In this document: positions 18,092-27,356 of the stretch, piece after piece
Layout of the letters: each line of letters begins with the position of its first letter
Position numbering within the stretch: the first letter of the stretch is position 1
NCBI GenBank assembly: GCA_027484575.1
Contig: JAIXSQ010000009.1
Coordinates: 105,106-169,105 of the forward strand
Length of the DNA: 64,000 nt
Origin: Comamonadaceae bacterium
Lineage (GTDB): Bacteria; Pseudomonadota; Gammaproteobacteria; Burkholderiales; Burkholderiaceae_C
Reading direction: 5' to 3'
Made by a program: the position numbers and the translations under genes
Notes under the pieces: model-generated
Seen by the model: the letters and a program-made list of their open reading frames with translations, nothing else
Told to the model about the DNA's origin: nothing
Databases searched by the model: none

Positions 18092-19816
18092 ATGCCGACG
18101 GAACCTGCGCTTTTCTGCCCGCCCCACCCGGCGACCGCTGGCCCGACGGCCGCGCCGAGGCCCCGCCGTCCCTGGTCCTCGTGGTGGACGCTCTGCGCCG
18201 CATGGCTGCTGGTGCTGTGGGGCGGGCTGGCCCTGTCCGTGGATGCGATGCACCGGTCCGCCACCCAGGAGCGGGCGGCGCTGGCGCAGGCCTCGGCCCA
18301 GGGCCACGCGGGGTCCCTGGGCCTGCAGCTGGCGATGGTCGACCGCACCCTGCTGGCCCTGCGCGAGCAGGGCCGCGCCGGCATCCGGCTGCCGGCCCAT
18401 GCGGCCCTGCAGCAGGGCCTGGGCCCGGTGGGCCCCATGCTGCTGGAGGTGCTGGTGGCCGATGCCGCCGGCACCGTGGTGGCCAGCAGCCTGGCGTCGC
18501 GGGCCGATGGCAGCCTGGCCGACCACACGGGTTTCCGGGCCTCCGCGCGCGAACCCGCCGACCGGCTGCACGTGGGGGCGGCGGAGGCGGAGCCGGCCAC
18601 CGGGCGGCTGGCCTGGCACCTCGTGCGGCCGGTGCTGGGTCCCGGGGGGAGCTTCCGTGGCGCGGTGGTGGCTGTCGTCGATCCGCTGCTGCACGGTGAC
18701 CTCGCCGGTGCGCGGGACGCGCTGGCCGGCGACGAGGTGGTCGTGGTGATCGGGCAGGAAGACGGCATGGTGCGCGCGCGCCTGGCCGCGGGCCGTGTCA
18801 GCTGGGGCCAGTCGGTGGCCCGTTGGCCGATGTGGGACCGCCTGCGCCTGTTGCCGTCCGGGCGGTTCGAGATGCCGGGTGTGGACGGCGTCCGGCGGCT
18901 GTTCGGCTTCCAGCAGGTCCAGGGCGTGCCGTTGACCGTGGGCGTGGGCCGGCCGGTGCAGCCTTGGTGGCAGCTCGGACGCAAGCTGCGGGCCGGCGTC
19001 GCGCTTGCCCTGGCGCTGACGCTGCTGTCAGTCTGGAAGACCCACCAGCTGGTGCGCCGCGACCGCGAGCGCAGCCGCAGCTACAGGCGGCTCCAGGATG
19101 CCCGCATGCGCCAGGCGGAGGTCAGCCGCATGAAGTCCGGCTTCCTGGCCTCGGTGGCCCACGAGCTGCGCACGCCGCTGAACGCGGTCCTGGGCTTCTC
19201 GGAGCTGGTGCGCGACACCGCGCCCGACGCGGACACCCGCCGCTATGGCGACTTCCTGCTGCGCAACGGCCAGCACCTGCATGCGCTCGTGAACACGCTG
19301 CTGGACCTGGCGCGCATCGATGCCGGTCGCATGGAGGTCGGGCGCGAGCGGGTGGACATCGGGCTGCTGGTGCGCACCCTGGTCGACGTGCACCGCCTGG
19401 GCGCCGATGCCAAGGGGCTGGCCATGGAGCTGGCGCTGGACCTGCCCGAGGGCATGGGCCTGGAGGCGCACACGGACCGCGCCAAGCTCACCCGGGTGCT
19501 GGACCACGTGCTGCAGAACGCCGTCAAGTTCACGGAGCGGGGCAGCGTGCGCATCGCCGGGGCGCTGGAGGGCGACACCTTGCGGCTGCAGGTGGTGGAC
19601 ACCGGCCCCGGCATCCCGCCCGGGCGGCTGTCCCGGGTCTTCGACCACTTCAGCAGCGACGGCGCACGCGAGCACGAGGGCAGCGGCCTGGGGCTGGCGC
19701 TCTCACGGCAGTTGCTGCAACTGCTGGGCGGCAGCATCGAGGTCCGCTCCCCGCCGGGCCAGGGCACGGAGGTGTCGCTGTGCCTGCCGCAGGTGCGGCA
19801 GGTGGGGCCCGCCTAG
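18092..19816 (+). CDS. membrane sensor histidine kinase, paralogue of the 15822 gene
   Basis: 574 residues with the same plan as the gene upstream: membrane segment (about 30-50), Cache-like periplasmic region containing the same SWGQS and GVDGVRRLFG-type blocks, second membrane segment, HisKA with His357 (VAHELRTPLNAVLGF), and ATPase boxes QNAVKF, VDTGPGIP and GSGLGLA. It evidently arose by tandem duplication and has diverged. No receiver gene follows: the TAG stop (19814-19816) overlaps the stop of the convergent HD-protein gene in a shared CTAG. Confidence 0.9.
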   Translation: MPTEPALFCPPHPATAGPTAAPRPRRPWSSWWTLCAAWLLVLWGGLALSVDAMHRSATQERAALAQASAQGHAGSLGLQLAMVDRTLLALREQGRAGIRLPAHAALQQGLGPVGPMLLEVLVADAAGTVVASSLASRADGSLADHTGFRASAREPADRLHVGAAEAEPATGRLAWHLVRPVLGPGGSFRGAVVAVVDPLLHGDLAGARDALAGDEVVVVIGQEDGMVRARLAAGRVSWGQSVARWPMWDRLRLLPSGRFEMPGVDGVRRLFGFQQVQGVPLTVGVGRPVQPWWQLGRKLRAGVALALALTLLSVWKTHQLVRRDRERSRSYRRLQDARMRQAEVSRMKSGFLASVAHELRTPLNAVLGFSELVRDTAPDADTRRYGDFLLRNGQHLHALVNTLLDLARIDAGRMEVGRERVDIGLLVRTLVDVHRLGADAKGLAMELALDLPEGMGLEAHTDRAKLTRVLDHVLQNAVKFTERGSVRIAGALEGDTLRLQVVDTGPGIPPGRLSRVFDHFSSDGAREHEGSGLGLALSRQLLQLLGGSIEVRSPPGQGTEVSLCLPQVRQVGPA

Positions 19817-20439
19817 CCGCCCAGCGCCTGCAGCGAGCGCTGCAGGTTCTCGCGCGCCCGCGCCTCGAAGCTGTCGCGGTACGGGCCGGTGCGGAAGATC
19901 GCCGGCCGCGCCAGCATGCCGCGCACCCACTGCCCGCGGCCGGCGCGCCAGGCCGCCTCGTCGACATGGGCGTACTCGGCCCGCACCTCGCGCTCGTAGG
20001 CATCGAAGCGCGCGTACGGCGTGCCCAGGATCGCCAGGTCGATGTCCAGCAGCAGCTGCGTGTCGGGGTCGTCGCTGTCGCCATGGCCGGCGGTGGCCAG
20101 CACCAGGGCGTGCACGCGCGCGGCGGCCTCGGCGTTGCCGCCGCCTTGCAGCAAGGCCGCGCGGGCCCAGTCGGCGCTGCGCTGCTCGTTGTCGGTGCGC
20201 ACGGGGTCGTACACCGCGTCGTGGAACCACAGCGCCCACTGCACCTCGGCCGGCCGCCGCGCCAGCGGCGCCGCCGCCTCGGCATGGGCCAGGCACTCGC
20301 GCAGGTGCACCAGCGTGTGGTAGCGGCGCTGCGGCTCGCCATGGGCCTTCATCAGCTGGTTCATCAGCCCGCCGTTGGCGGGCCCGGGCAGGGCGAGGTC
20401 GCGCCACAGGCGCTGCCAGTCGGCCAGGGCCAGGCTCAT
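19813..20439 (-). CDS. HD-domain-like predicted metal-dependent phosphohydrolase
   Basis: 208 residues. The fold matches the small HD-family proteins described as predicted metal-dependent hydrolases, with YHTLVHL near residue 40, FHDAVYDP (His-Asp pair) near 70 and a conserved later Asp (LDIDLAILG). The nucleotide or phosphate substrate is unknown. The start ATG 20439 overlaps the MltB stop by four bases, placing it last in the MoxR-led operon. Its stop shares a CTAG with the convergent kinase stop. Confidence 0.8.
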   Translation of the reverse strand: MSLALADWQRLWRDLALPGPANGGLMNQLMKAHGEPQRRYHTLVHLRECLAHAEAAAPLARRPAEVQWALWFHDAVYDPVRTDNEQRSADWARAALLQGGGNAEAAARVHALVLATAGHGDSDDPDTQLLLDIDLAILGTPYARFDAYEREVRAEYAHVDEAAWRAGRGQWVRGMLARPAIFRTGPYRDSFEARARENLQRSLQALGG

Positions 20440-21524
20440 CGCGCGGCCTCCAGCGCCTGCCGCACCTCGCGGCCCAGCTCGATGACGGCCATTGCGTAGT
20501 AGCTCGACCAGTTGTAGCGGGTGATCACGTAGAAGTTCTCCGTGCCGGCGACGTAGCTGGGGGGCTGCTCGCCGTTCTGCAGTTCGACCAGGGCCAGCGG
20601 GCCCTCGTGGCGCGCGGCGGCCTCGTCCAGCCGCGCGCCCTTGGCCAGGAAGGCCGGCACCGGGAAGGTGGGCAGGATGTCCGGCGCGAGCAGCGACGGC
20701 AGGTCCAGCCGCTCGCGGTCGAAGTCCACCGCGTAGTGCGTGGGCATGCCCGGTTTCCAGCCGAAGGCCTGGAAGTAGTGGGCCACCGAGCCGATCACGT
20801 CGGCCGGGTTGCGCCACAGGTCGACGCGGCCGTCGCCGTCGTAGTCGACCGCCCAGCGCGCCCAGCTGGTGGGCATGAACTGGGGCATGCCCATGGCACC
20901 CGCGTAGCTGCCCAGCGGCCGTACGGGGTCGCCGCCTAGCTGCGAGGCCAGCGCCAGGAACTGCGCCAGTTCGCCCCGGAAGTAGGCCTGCCGCTCGGCC
21001 GCGCGCGGATGCGCGGCGGGGAAGTCCAGCGCCAGCGTCGCCAGCGCATCGAGCACGCGGAAGCTGCCCATCTGCTGGCCGTAGATCGACTCGACCCCCA
21101 CGATGCCCACCACGATCTCGGGCGGCACGCCGTAGTCCTGCTCGGCCCGCGCCAGCGTGGCGCGGTTGTCGCGCCAGAAGCGCAGGCCGGCCTGGATGCG
21201 CACCGGGTCGATGAAGCGCGAGCGGTACACGGCCCAGTTCTTGGGCGTGCCCGGCGGCGGCGGCTGCATCAGCCGCACGACGGTGGGCAGCAGGCGGGCC
21301 TGGCCGACGGCCTCGCGCGTCCAGGCCGGATCGAGCCCGCGGCTGGCGGCGATCTCGTCGGCCAGCGCCAGGGCGTCGGCGCGGCCGGCATACGGGATGC
21401 CGGGCTGGCGGGCGGCGGGGGCGGCGGCCTGCACCTTCTGGCGGCGCGGCTTCTTGGCGGCATCGGCCGGCAGGGCCAGCGGCAGCAGGGCCGCGGCGAG
21501 CACGGCGGGGATCCAGGGGTTCAT
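20436..21524 (-). CDS. mltB: lytic murein transglycosylase B
   Basis: 362 residues with an N-terminal signal sequence (MNPWIPAVLAAALLPLALPADA). No lipobox Cys is seen, so this is a soluble periplasmic form. The catalytic Glu is Glu145 in VGVESIYGQ, and SYAGAMGMPQFMPTSW and DGDGRVDLW follow, typical of the MltB/SLT family 3. It cleaves peptidoglycan glycan strands to 1,6-anhydro products. The start overlaps the TgpA stop (21521-21524). Its place in a MoxR/DUF58/TgpA operon suggests a linked cell-envelope function. Confidence 0.93.
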   Translation of the reverse strand: MNPWIPAVLAAALLPLALPADAAKKPRRQKVQAAAPAARQPGIPYAGRADALALADEIAASRGLDPAWTREAVGQARLLPTVVRLMQPPPPGTPKNWAVYRSRFIDPVRIQAGLRFWRDNRATLARAEQDYGVPPEIVVGIVGVESIYGQQMGSFRVLDALATLALDFPAAHPRAAERQAYFRGELAQFLALASQLGGDPVRPLGSYAGAMGMPQFMPTSWARWAVDYDGDGRVDLWRNPADVIGSVAHYFQAFGWKPGMPTHYAVDFDRERLDLPSLLAPDILPTFPVPAFLAKGARLDEAAARHEGPLALVELQNGEQPPSYVAGTENFYVITRYNWSSYYAMAVIELGREVRQALEAAR

Positions 21525-23545
21525 CGGGCGGGGCGGGCAGGGGGCGTGGGGGCGGGCCAGGGCAGGCGGTCGAAGTCCCTGCGCAGGCGGCGCAGGTCGG
21601 CACCGGGGTCGCGCGCATAGCGCTGCGCCTCAAGCGCGAGCAGCCAGTCTGCCAGCACCCGGGCACGTTCGCCGAAACGGTCGGTGAGCGCCTGTGCGAG
21701 CTGGCGCGGGCCGCCCTGCGGCGGCGCCTGGACGCCGGCCGCCTGCACGCGCCGGCGCGCCTGGGCCAGCAGCCGCAGCCAGGGATCCTGGCGCTGGTGG
21801 TCCCAGCGCGCCCAGGCCGCGCCGGCCAGCGAGGCGGTGACCACCAGGCCGATCAGCAGGAAGCCCAGGTCTTCCCAGCCCGGGGCCTCGAAGCCGAGGT
21901 CGCGCAGCAGGTCCAGCTGCTTGCTCTGCGTGTAGTTCAGCACCCACTGGTTCCAGCGCCCGTTGACCGCTTCCCAGGCCTGCCGCAGCTGCAGCAGCAC
22001 CCCCGGGCTGACGGTGCCGACCATGTTGGCGAACAGGCCGGGCGGCGGGCGCAGCCGCTGCAGCTGGCCCACGCGCGCCGGCGCGACCGCCGCCGTGGGG
22101 TCGATGCGCACCCAGCCGCGGCCGTCCAGCCAGGCCTCGGTCCAGGCATGGGCGTCGCTGTGGCGCACGGTCCACCAGCCGTCCACCGGGTTGAGCTCGC
22201 CGCCCTGGTAGCCGGTCACCAGCCGCACGGGGATGTCCATGCCGCGCAGCAGCACGGCGAAGGCCGAGGCGATGTGCTCGCAGAAGCCTTCCTTGCGGTC
22301 GAACCAGAACTCGTCGGCGGTGTCGTCGCCGTACACGCCCGGGTCCAGGGTGTAGGTGTAGCCGCCGCCGCGCAGCCGGGCCAGCGCGGCCTCGATCTGC
22401 GCCTCGCGGTTGGCCGCGCCCACCTGCGCCAGGATCTCGGTGGCCAGCTGCAGGGTGCGCGGGTTGCGCGCCGGCGGCAGCTCGCGGTAGACCGGCAGCT
22501 GCGCGCGGCTGCGGTTGCCGGCTCGGTAGTCGGGCCGGCTGGCCGCGCCGTAGCGCAGCAGGTCGGTCACCGGCCGCTCGGCCATCCATTGCAGCTCGCC
22601 GCCGTGGAACGCGCCCAGGCCAGGCGCGGTCGGCCCCTCGACGGCCGCATCGAGTACCGGAAGCCAGATGCGGCTGCTGGGCTCGAGCGTCACGGTGTAG
22701 CGCAGCGGCTCGCCGGACTGCGGCTGCACGGTGTCCTGCGGCAGCACCGCGGCCGCCGAGGCGGTGTTGCGGGGCAGCAGGGGGCGCCATTCCCGGCCGT
22801 CGAACTGGCTGAGCACCGGCCCGCGCCAGTACATCTGCGCGCCTGCCGGCGCCTGGCCCTCGAAGCGCACGCGCAGGGCCACGCCTTCCTCGAGCGCGAG
22901 CCGCGCCACCGTGCCCACCTGCACCGTGTCGGACAGGCCGGAGCGGCCGGTCAGCGTGTCGCTGGGGATGCCCCACAGCGGCGCCACGCGCGGGAACAGC
23001 ATGAACAGCACCGCCATCACGGGCGCGCCCAGCAGCGCCATGGTGCCGGCCGTGCGCGCGGCCTGCAGCAGCGGCGGCCGGCCCACGGGCATGTGCGCGT
23101 TGACCACCGCGGTCAGCAGGCCCAGCACGCCCACCAGCATCGCCGCGGCCACGGGCAGCGACTGCGAGAAGAAGAAGTTGGTCAGCAGCGCGAAGAAGCC
23201 CAGGAAGAACACCACGAAGGCATCGCGGCGGGCGCGCAGCTCCAGCGTCTTGAGCGCCAGCAGCACCACGATCAGGGTCACGCCCGCGTCGCGGCCGAGC
23301 AGGGTGCGGTGGGTCAGGAAGGTCGCGGCGACGGTGCCCGCCAGCAGCACCAGCAGCCACACCGGCCGCGGCAGCGCCGCGCCGCGCAGCGCGAGCATCG
23401 CGCGCCAGGCGAGCACGCCCGCCGTCAGGGCGCTGCACCACCAGGGCAGCCGGGCGACCTGCGGCATCACCACCCAGCCGATGACGGCCAGCAGGAACAG
23501 GGTGTCGCGCGCGTCGCGCGGCAGGGACTGCAGGCGGCTCAACAC
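21521..23545 (-). CDS. TgpA-type membrane transglutaminase (DUF3488)
   Basis: 674 residues from a GTG start at 23545, inside the end of the DUF58 gene (overlap 23539-23545). Residues 1-190 form five to six membrane helices (DUF3488). A periplasmic region carries a transglutaminase core with Cys in EGFCEHIASAF, His in HSDAHAWTEAW and Asp in VRIDPTAAV. One further helix near 560 and a short cytoplasmic tail follow. This is the TgpA layout (usual length 650-700). In Pseudomonas, TgpA is essential, but its substrate is not settled. Together with MoxR and DUF58 it forms a conserved envelope-linked trio. Confidence 0.9.
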   Translation of the reverse strand: MLSRLQSLPRDARDTLFLLAVIGWVVMPQVARLPWWCSALTAGVLAWRAMLALRGAALPRPVWLLVLLAGTVAATFLTHRTLLGRDAGVTLIVVLLALKTLELRARRDAFVVFFLGFFALLTNFFFSQSLPVAAAMLVGVLGLLTAVVNAHMPVGRPPLLQAARTAGTMALLGAPVMAVLFMLFPRVAPLWGIPSDTLTGRSGLSDTVQVGTVARLALEEGVALRVRFEGQAPAGAQMYWRGPVLSQFDGREWRPLLPRNTASAAAVLPQDTVQPQSGEPLRYTVTLEPSSRIWLPVLDAAVEGPTAPGLGAFHGGELQWMAERPVTDLLRYGAASRPDYRAGNRSRAQLPVYRELPPARNPRTLQLATEILAQVGAANREAQIEAALARLRGGGYTYTLDPGVYGDDTADEFWFDRKEGFCEHIASAFAVLLRGMDIPVRLVTGYQGGELNPVDGWWTVRHSDAHAWTEAWLDGRGWVRIDPTAAVAPARVGQLQRLRPPPGLFANMVGTVSPGVLLQLRQAWEAVNGRWNQWVLNYTQSKQLDLLRDLGFEAPGWEDLGFLLIGLVVTASLAGAAWARWDHQRQDPWLRLLAQARRRVQAAGVQAPPQGGPRQLAQALTDRFGERARVLADWLLALEAQRYARDPGADLRRLRRDFDRLPWPAPTPPARPAR

Positions 23546-24552
23546 AGCGCCAGCGCCTCCAGGCAGCGGCGCCGGTGCGCCTCGCCGGCATCGGGCGGGA
23601 TCTCGCGGCCGGGCAGGCGCAGGCCGTAGTCCAGGCCCAGCCGGTCGGCCTGCAGCACCCAGGCAGCCAGCCGGGCCAGCCGGCCCTCGGGGTCGGCCAC
23701 GCCGCAGCTGGCGGCGTCCAGCCACAGCTCGGTGCGGCGCGCCTGCTGGGTGTCGCGGCTGACCAGCTCGCCGCCCTTGGCCGCCTTCTTCCAGACCACC
23801 AGCCGCAGCGGGTCGCCGCGCCGGTAGGCCCGCACGCCCTCGAAGTCGCCCACCGCCTGCACCCGGGTGGCGCCCGCGGTGCCGGCGCGCGGCTCGCCCT
23901 CCGGCAGCGGCGGCGGCAGCGGCTCGGGCGCCGGATACACCAGCACCTGGGCGGCCGGCCGCCACACGGTCCAGACGCGGAAGGTGCCCAGCGGGAAGCG
24001 GGTCTCGGCGGTGAGCACCGGCACGCCCTGCAGGCCGCGCCGGGCCGGCACGAAGGCCACCTGCACGCTGGCATTGCCCTGGGCGGGCACGTCGGTCCAG
24101 GCCCAGTGGCTGCCCTCGCCCTGCGGCGCGTCGAGCACCGCCAGGCCGATCGCGTGGCGGATGCCGCGCGACGGGTTGGCCAGCTGGATGCGCAGCGCCG
24201 CGGCCGTGCCGGCGAACACCGGCTCGGGCGGCGCCAGGTGCAGCGTGAGGCCGCGCAGCGTGCCGTGGCACACGTGCATGCCCACGCCCACGCAGCCGGC
24301 CAGCAGGAAGGTCAGCAGGTAGCCCAGGTTGAGCTGGTAGTTGATCGAGGCGACCAGCAGCACCACCAGGGTCAGCGCCAGCATCAGCCCCGGCCGGGTG
24401 GGCAGGATGTAGACGTTGCGCTGGGTCAGCGTCCAGGCATCGGTGCGCGGCAGGCGTGCCTGCCACCAGCGCTGGAAGCGCTGGCGCACCAGCGCCACCG
24501 GATGCCAGTCCGGCGGCGTGGGCAGGCCGGCGTCGCTGCGCGTGGCCGCCAT
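23539..24552 (-). CDS. DUF58 domain-containing protein
   Basis: 337 residues from ATG 24552 (MAATRSDAGLP); a longer frame upstream overlaps the MoxR gene and is unlikely. Two membrane helices near residues 55-100 (PGLMLALTLVVLLVASINY, YLLTFLLAGCVGVGM) precede the DUF58 region with its hallmark VGDFEGVRAYRRGDPLRLVVWKKAA. DUF58 proteins are VWA-related partners of MoxR ATPases. The gene starts 4 bp after the MoxR stop, and its end overlaps the TgpA start. Confidence 0.9.
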   Translation of the reverse strand: MAATRSDAGLPTPPDWHPVALVRQRFQRWWQARLPRTDAWTLTQRNVYILPTRPGLMLALTLVVLLVASINYQLNLGYLLTFLLAGCVGVGMHVCHGTLRGLTLHLAPPEPVFAGTAAALRIQLANPSRGIRHAIGLAVLDAPQGEGSHWAWTDVPAQGNASVQVAFVPARRGLQGVPVLTAETRFPLGTFRVWTVWRPAAQVLVYPAPEPLPPPLPEGEPRAGTAGATRVQAVGDFEGVRAYRRGDPLRLVVWKKAAKGGELVSRDTQQARRTELWLDAASCGVADPEGRLARLAAWVLQADRLGLDYGLRLPGREIPPDAGEAHRRRCLEALALC

Positions 24553-24556
24553 GGCC

Positions 24557-25477
<921 letters not shown>

Positions 25478-25518
25478 AGCAGGGCGCCGACGTTATCCGA
25501 ATTTCCGCAGCGTCACCC

Positions 25519-26478
25519 ATGAGTGCGACCAAGACCGGGTATTTCACCCATCCTGCCTGCCGGCGCCACGAGATGGGCGCGGGCCACCCCGAGTGTCCGC
25601 AGCGGCTCGATGCGATCGAGGACCGGCTGCTGGTCACCGGCGTGGGCGACGCGCTGGAGCGCCGCGAGGCCACGCCGGCCTCGCTGGCCGACCTGGAGCT
25701 GGCGCACGACCGGCTGCACGTGGCCGCGCTGCGCGGGCTGCGCGAGGAACTCGCCGAGCAGGTGGCCGCCGGCGGCAGCGCCTACACCCACCTGGACCCC
25801 GACACCGCCATCAACGCCCACACCTGGGACGCCTCGCTGCATGCGGCCGGCGCGGTGGTCGACGCGGTCGACGCGGTGATGGCCGGCGAGCTGGAGAACG
25901 CCTTCTGCGCCGTGCGCCCGCCCGGCCACCATGCCTGCCGCAACCAGGCCATGGGCTTCTGCTTCTTCAACAACGTGGCGGTCGGCGCGCGCTACGCGCT
26001 CGAGCGCCACGGCCTGCGGCGGGTGGCGGTGATCGACTTCGACGTGCACCACGGCAACGGCACCGAGGACATCCTGGCCGGCGACCCGCGGGTGCTGATG
26101 TGCGGCATCTTCCAGCAGGCGCTGTACCCGTTCTCGGGCGACGTGCCGCTGGGCCCGAACATGGTCAACGTGCCCGTGCCGGCGTACACGCGCGGCATGG
26201 ACGTGCGCGAGATGATCGAGATCGTGTGGATGCCCCGGCTCGAGGAGTTCCGCCCGGAGATGGTGTTCGTCAGCGCGGGCTTCGACGCCCACCGCGAGGA
26301 CGACCTGGGCCAGCTGGGGCTGACCGAGGCCGACTACACCTGGATCACCGGCCGCATCAAGGACGTGGCGCGCCGCCACGCCAGGGGCCGGATCGTCTCG
26401 GCGCTCGAGGGTGGCTACAACCTCGACGCGCTGGGCCGCAGCGTCGAGGCCCACGTGCGCGTGCTGGCCGACCTCTGA
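25519..26478 (+). CDS. histone deacetylase family (acetylpolyamine/acetoin-utilisation-like) hydrolase
   Basis: 319 residues, class II HDAC-like. Zinc/catalytic blocks are visible: RPPGHHACRNQAMGFCFFNN (tandem His), VIDFDVHHGNGTED (Asp and His ligands) and VSAGFDAHREDDLG (Asp ligand). Bacterial members remove acyl groups from acetylpolyamines or proteins; the substrate is not deducible. Start ATG 25519, divergent from the MoxR operon. It is followed by a strong stem-loop and an enoyl-CoA hydratase gene. Confidence 0.93.
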   Translation: MSATKTGYFTHPACRRHEMGAGHPECPQRLDAIEDRLLVTGVGDALERREATPASLADLELAHDRLHVAALRGLREELAEQVAAGGSAYTHLDPDTAINAHTWDASLHAAGAVVDAVDAVMAGELENAFCAVRPPGHHACRNQAMGFCFFNNVAVGARYALERHGLRRVAVIDFDVHHGNGTEDILAGDPRVLMCGIFQQALYPFSGDVPLGPNMVNVPVPAYTRGMDVREMIEIVWMPRLEEFRPEMVFVSAGFDAHREDDLGQLGLTEADYTWITGRIKDVARRHARGRIVSALEGGYNLDALGRSVEAHVRVLADL

Positions 26479-26507
26479 GCGGCACGGCCGCCCCACCCAC
26501 CGATGTC

Positions 26508-26528
26508 CGGCCGCCCGCGGGGCGGCCG
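26508..26528 (+). promoter_or_regulatory. GC stem-loop between the deacetylase and enoyl-CoA hydratase genes
   Basis: A 9-bp perfect stem (CGGCCGCCC / GGGCGGCCG) with a GCG loop lies 20 bases before the hydratase start and just before its GAGGAG Shine-Dalgarno (26536-26542). No U-tract follows, so it is more likely an mRNA-stability or attenuating hairpin than a classic terminator. Confidence 0.45.
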
Positions 26529-26548
26529 CCCCCCGCGAGGAGTGCGCG

Positions 26549-27343
26549 ATGACCGACACCACGACCCCCGATGCCCCGGTGCTGCGCACGCGCGATGCGC
26601 GCGGCGTGGTCACCCTCACCATGAACCGGCCGTCCAGCTTCAATGCACTCGGGCAGGAGATGCTGGCCGCGCTGCAGCGCGAGGTCGACGCGGTGGCGGC
26701 CGACCCGGAGGCGCGGGTGCTGGTCATCGCCGCCGCCGGCAAGGCCTTCTGCCCCGGGCACAACCTCAAGGAGATGATCGCCCGGCCCGAGCTGGCCTAC
26801 TACCAGCAGCTGTTCGCGCAGTGCAGCCGCTTCATGCTGTCACTGCAGAAGCTGCCGGTGCCGGTGGTGGCGCGGGTTTACGGCATGGCCACCGCGGCCG
26901 GCTGCCAGCTGGTGGCCCAGTGCGACCTGGCGGTGGCTGCCGAGGAGGCCAGCTTCGCGGTCAGCGGGATCAACTTCGGCCTGTTCTGCAGCACGCCCAG
27001 CGTGCCGCTGGTGCGGGCGCTGCCATTCAAGCAGGCCATGGAGATGCTGATGACCGGCGAGTTCATCACGGCGCAGCAGGCGCTCGAGCGCGGCCTGGTC
27101 AACCGGGTGGCGCCGGCCGCGCAGCTGGACGCGGCGCTCGAGGCGCTGCTGGCGCCCATCCTGGCCAAGCCCCGCGAGGCGCTGGCCATGGGCAAGGAGC
27201 TGGTGTGGCGCCAGCGCGAGATGGGCCTGGAGGCCGCCTACCAGCTGGCCGGCCAGACCATGGCCGTGAACATGATGCAGCCCTGCGCCCAGGAGGGCGT
27301 GGCCGCCTTCACCGAAAAGCGCAAGCCGTCGTGGCAGCGCTGA
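26549..27343 (+). CDS. enoyl-CoA hydratase/isomerase family protein (ECHDC3-like)
   Basis: 264 residues, crotonase fold. Oxyanion-hole regions are KAFCPGHNLKEM and YGMATAAGCQLVAQCDLAVA; the FGLFCSTPSVPLVRAL stretch resembles the ECHDC3 branch, whose activity is less certain than that of canonical enoyl-CoA hydratases. ATG 26549 is preceded by a good GAGGAG. Co-directional with the MscS gene 13 bp downstream. A role in acyl-CoA metabolism fits the nearby etfBA and acyl-CoA dehydrogenase genes but is inferred. Confidence 0.88.
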   Translation: MTDTTTPDAPVLRTRDARGVVTLTMNRPSSFNALGQEMLAALQREVDAVAADPEARVLVIAAAGKAFCPGHNLKEMIARPELAYYQQLFAQCSRFMLSLQKLPVPVVARVYGMATAAGCQLVAQCDLAVAAEEASFAVSGINFGLFCSTPSVPLVRALPFKQAMEMLMTGEFITAQQALERGLVNRVAPAAQLDAALEALLAPILAKPREALAMGKELVWRQREMGLEAAYQLAGQTMAVNMMQPCAQEGVAAFTEKRKPSWQR

Positions 27344-27356
27344 GACCGATCCCCGC

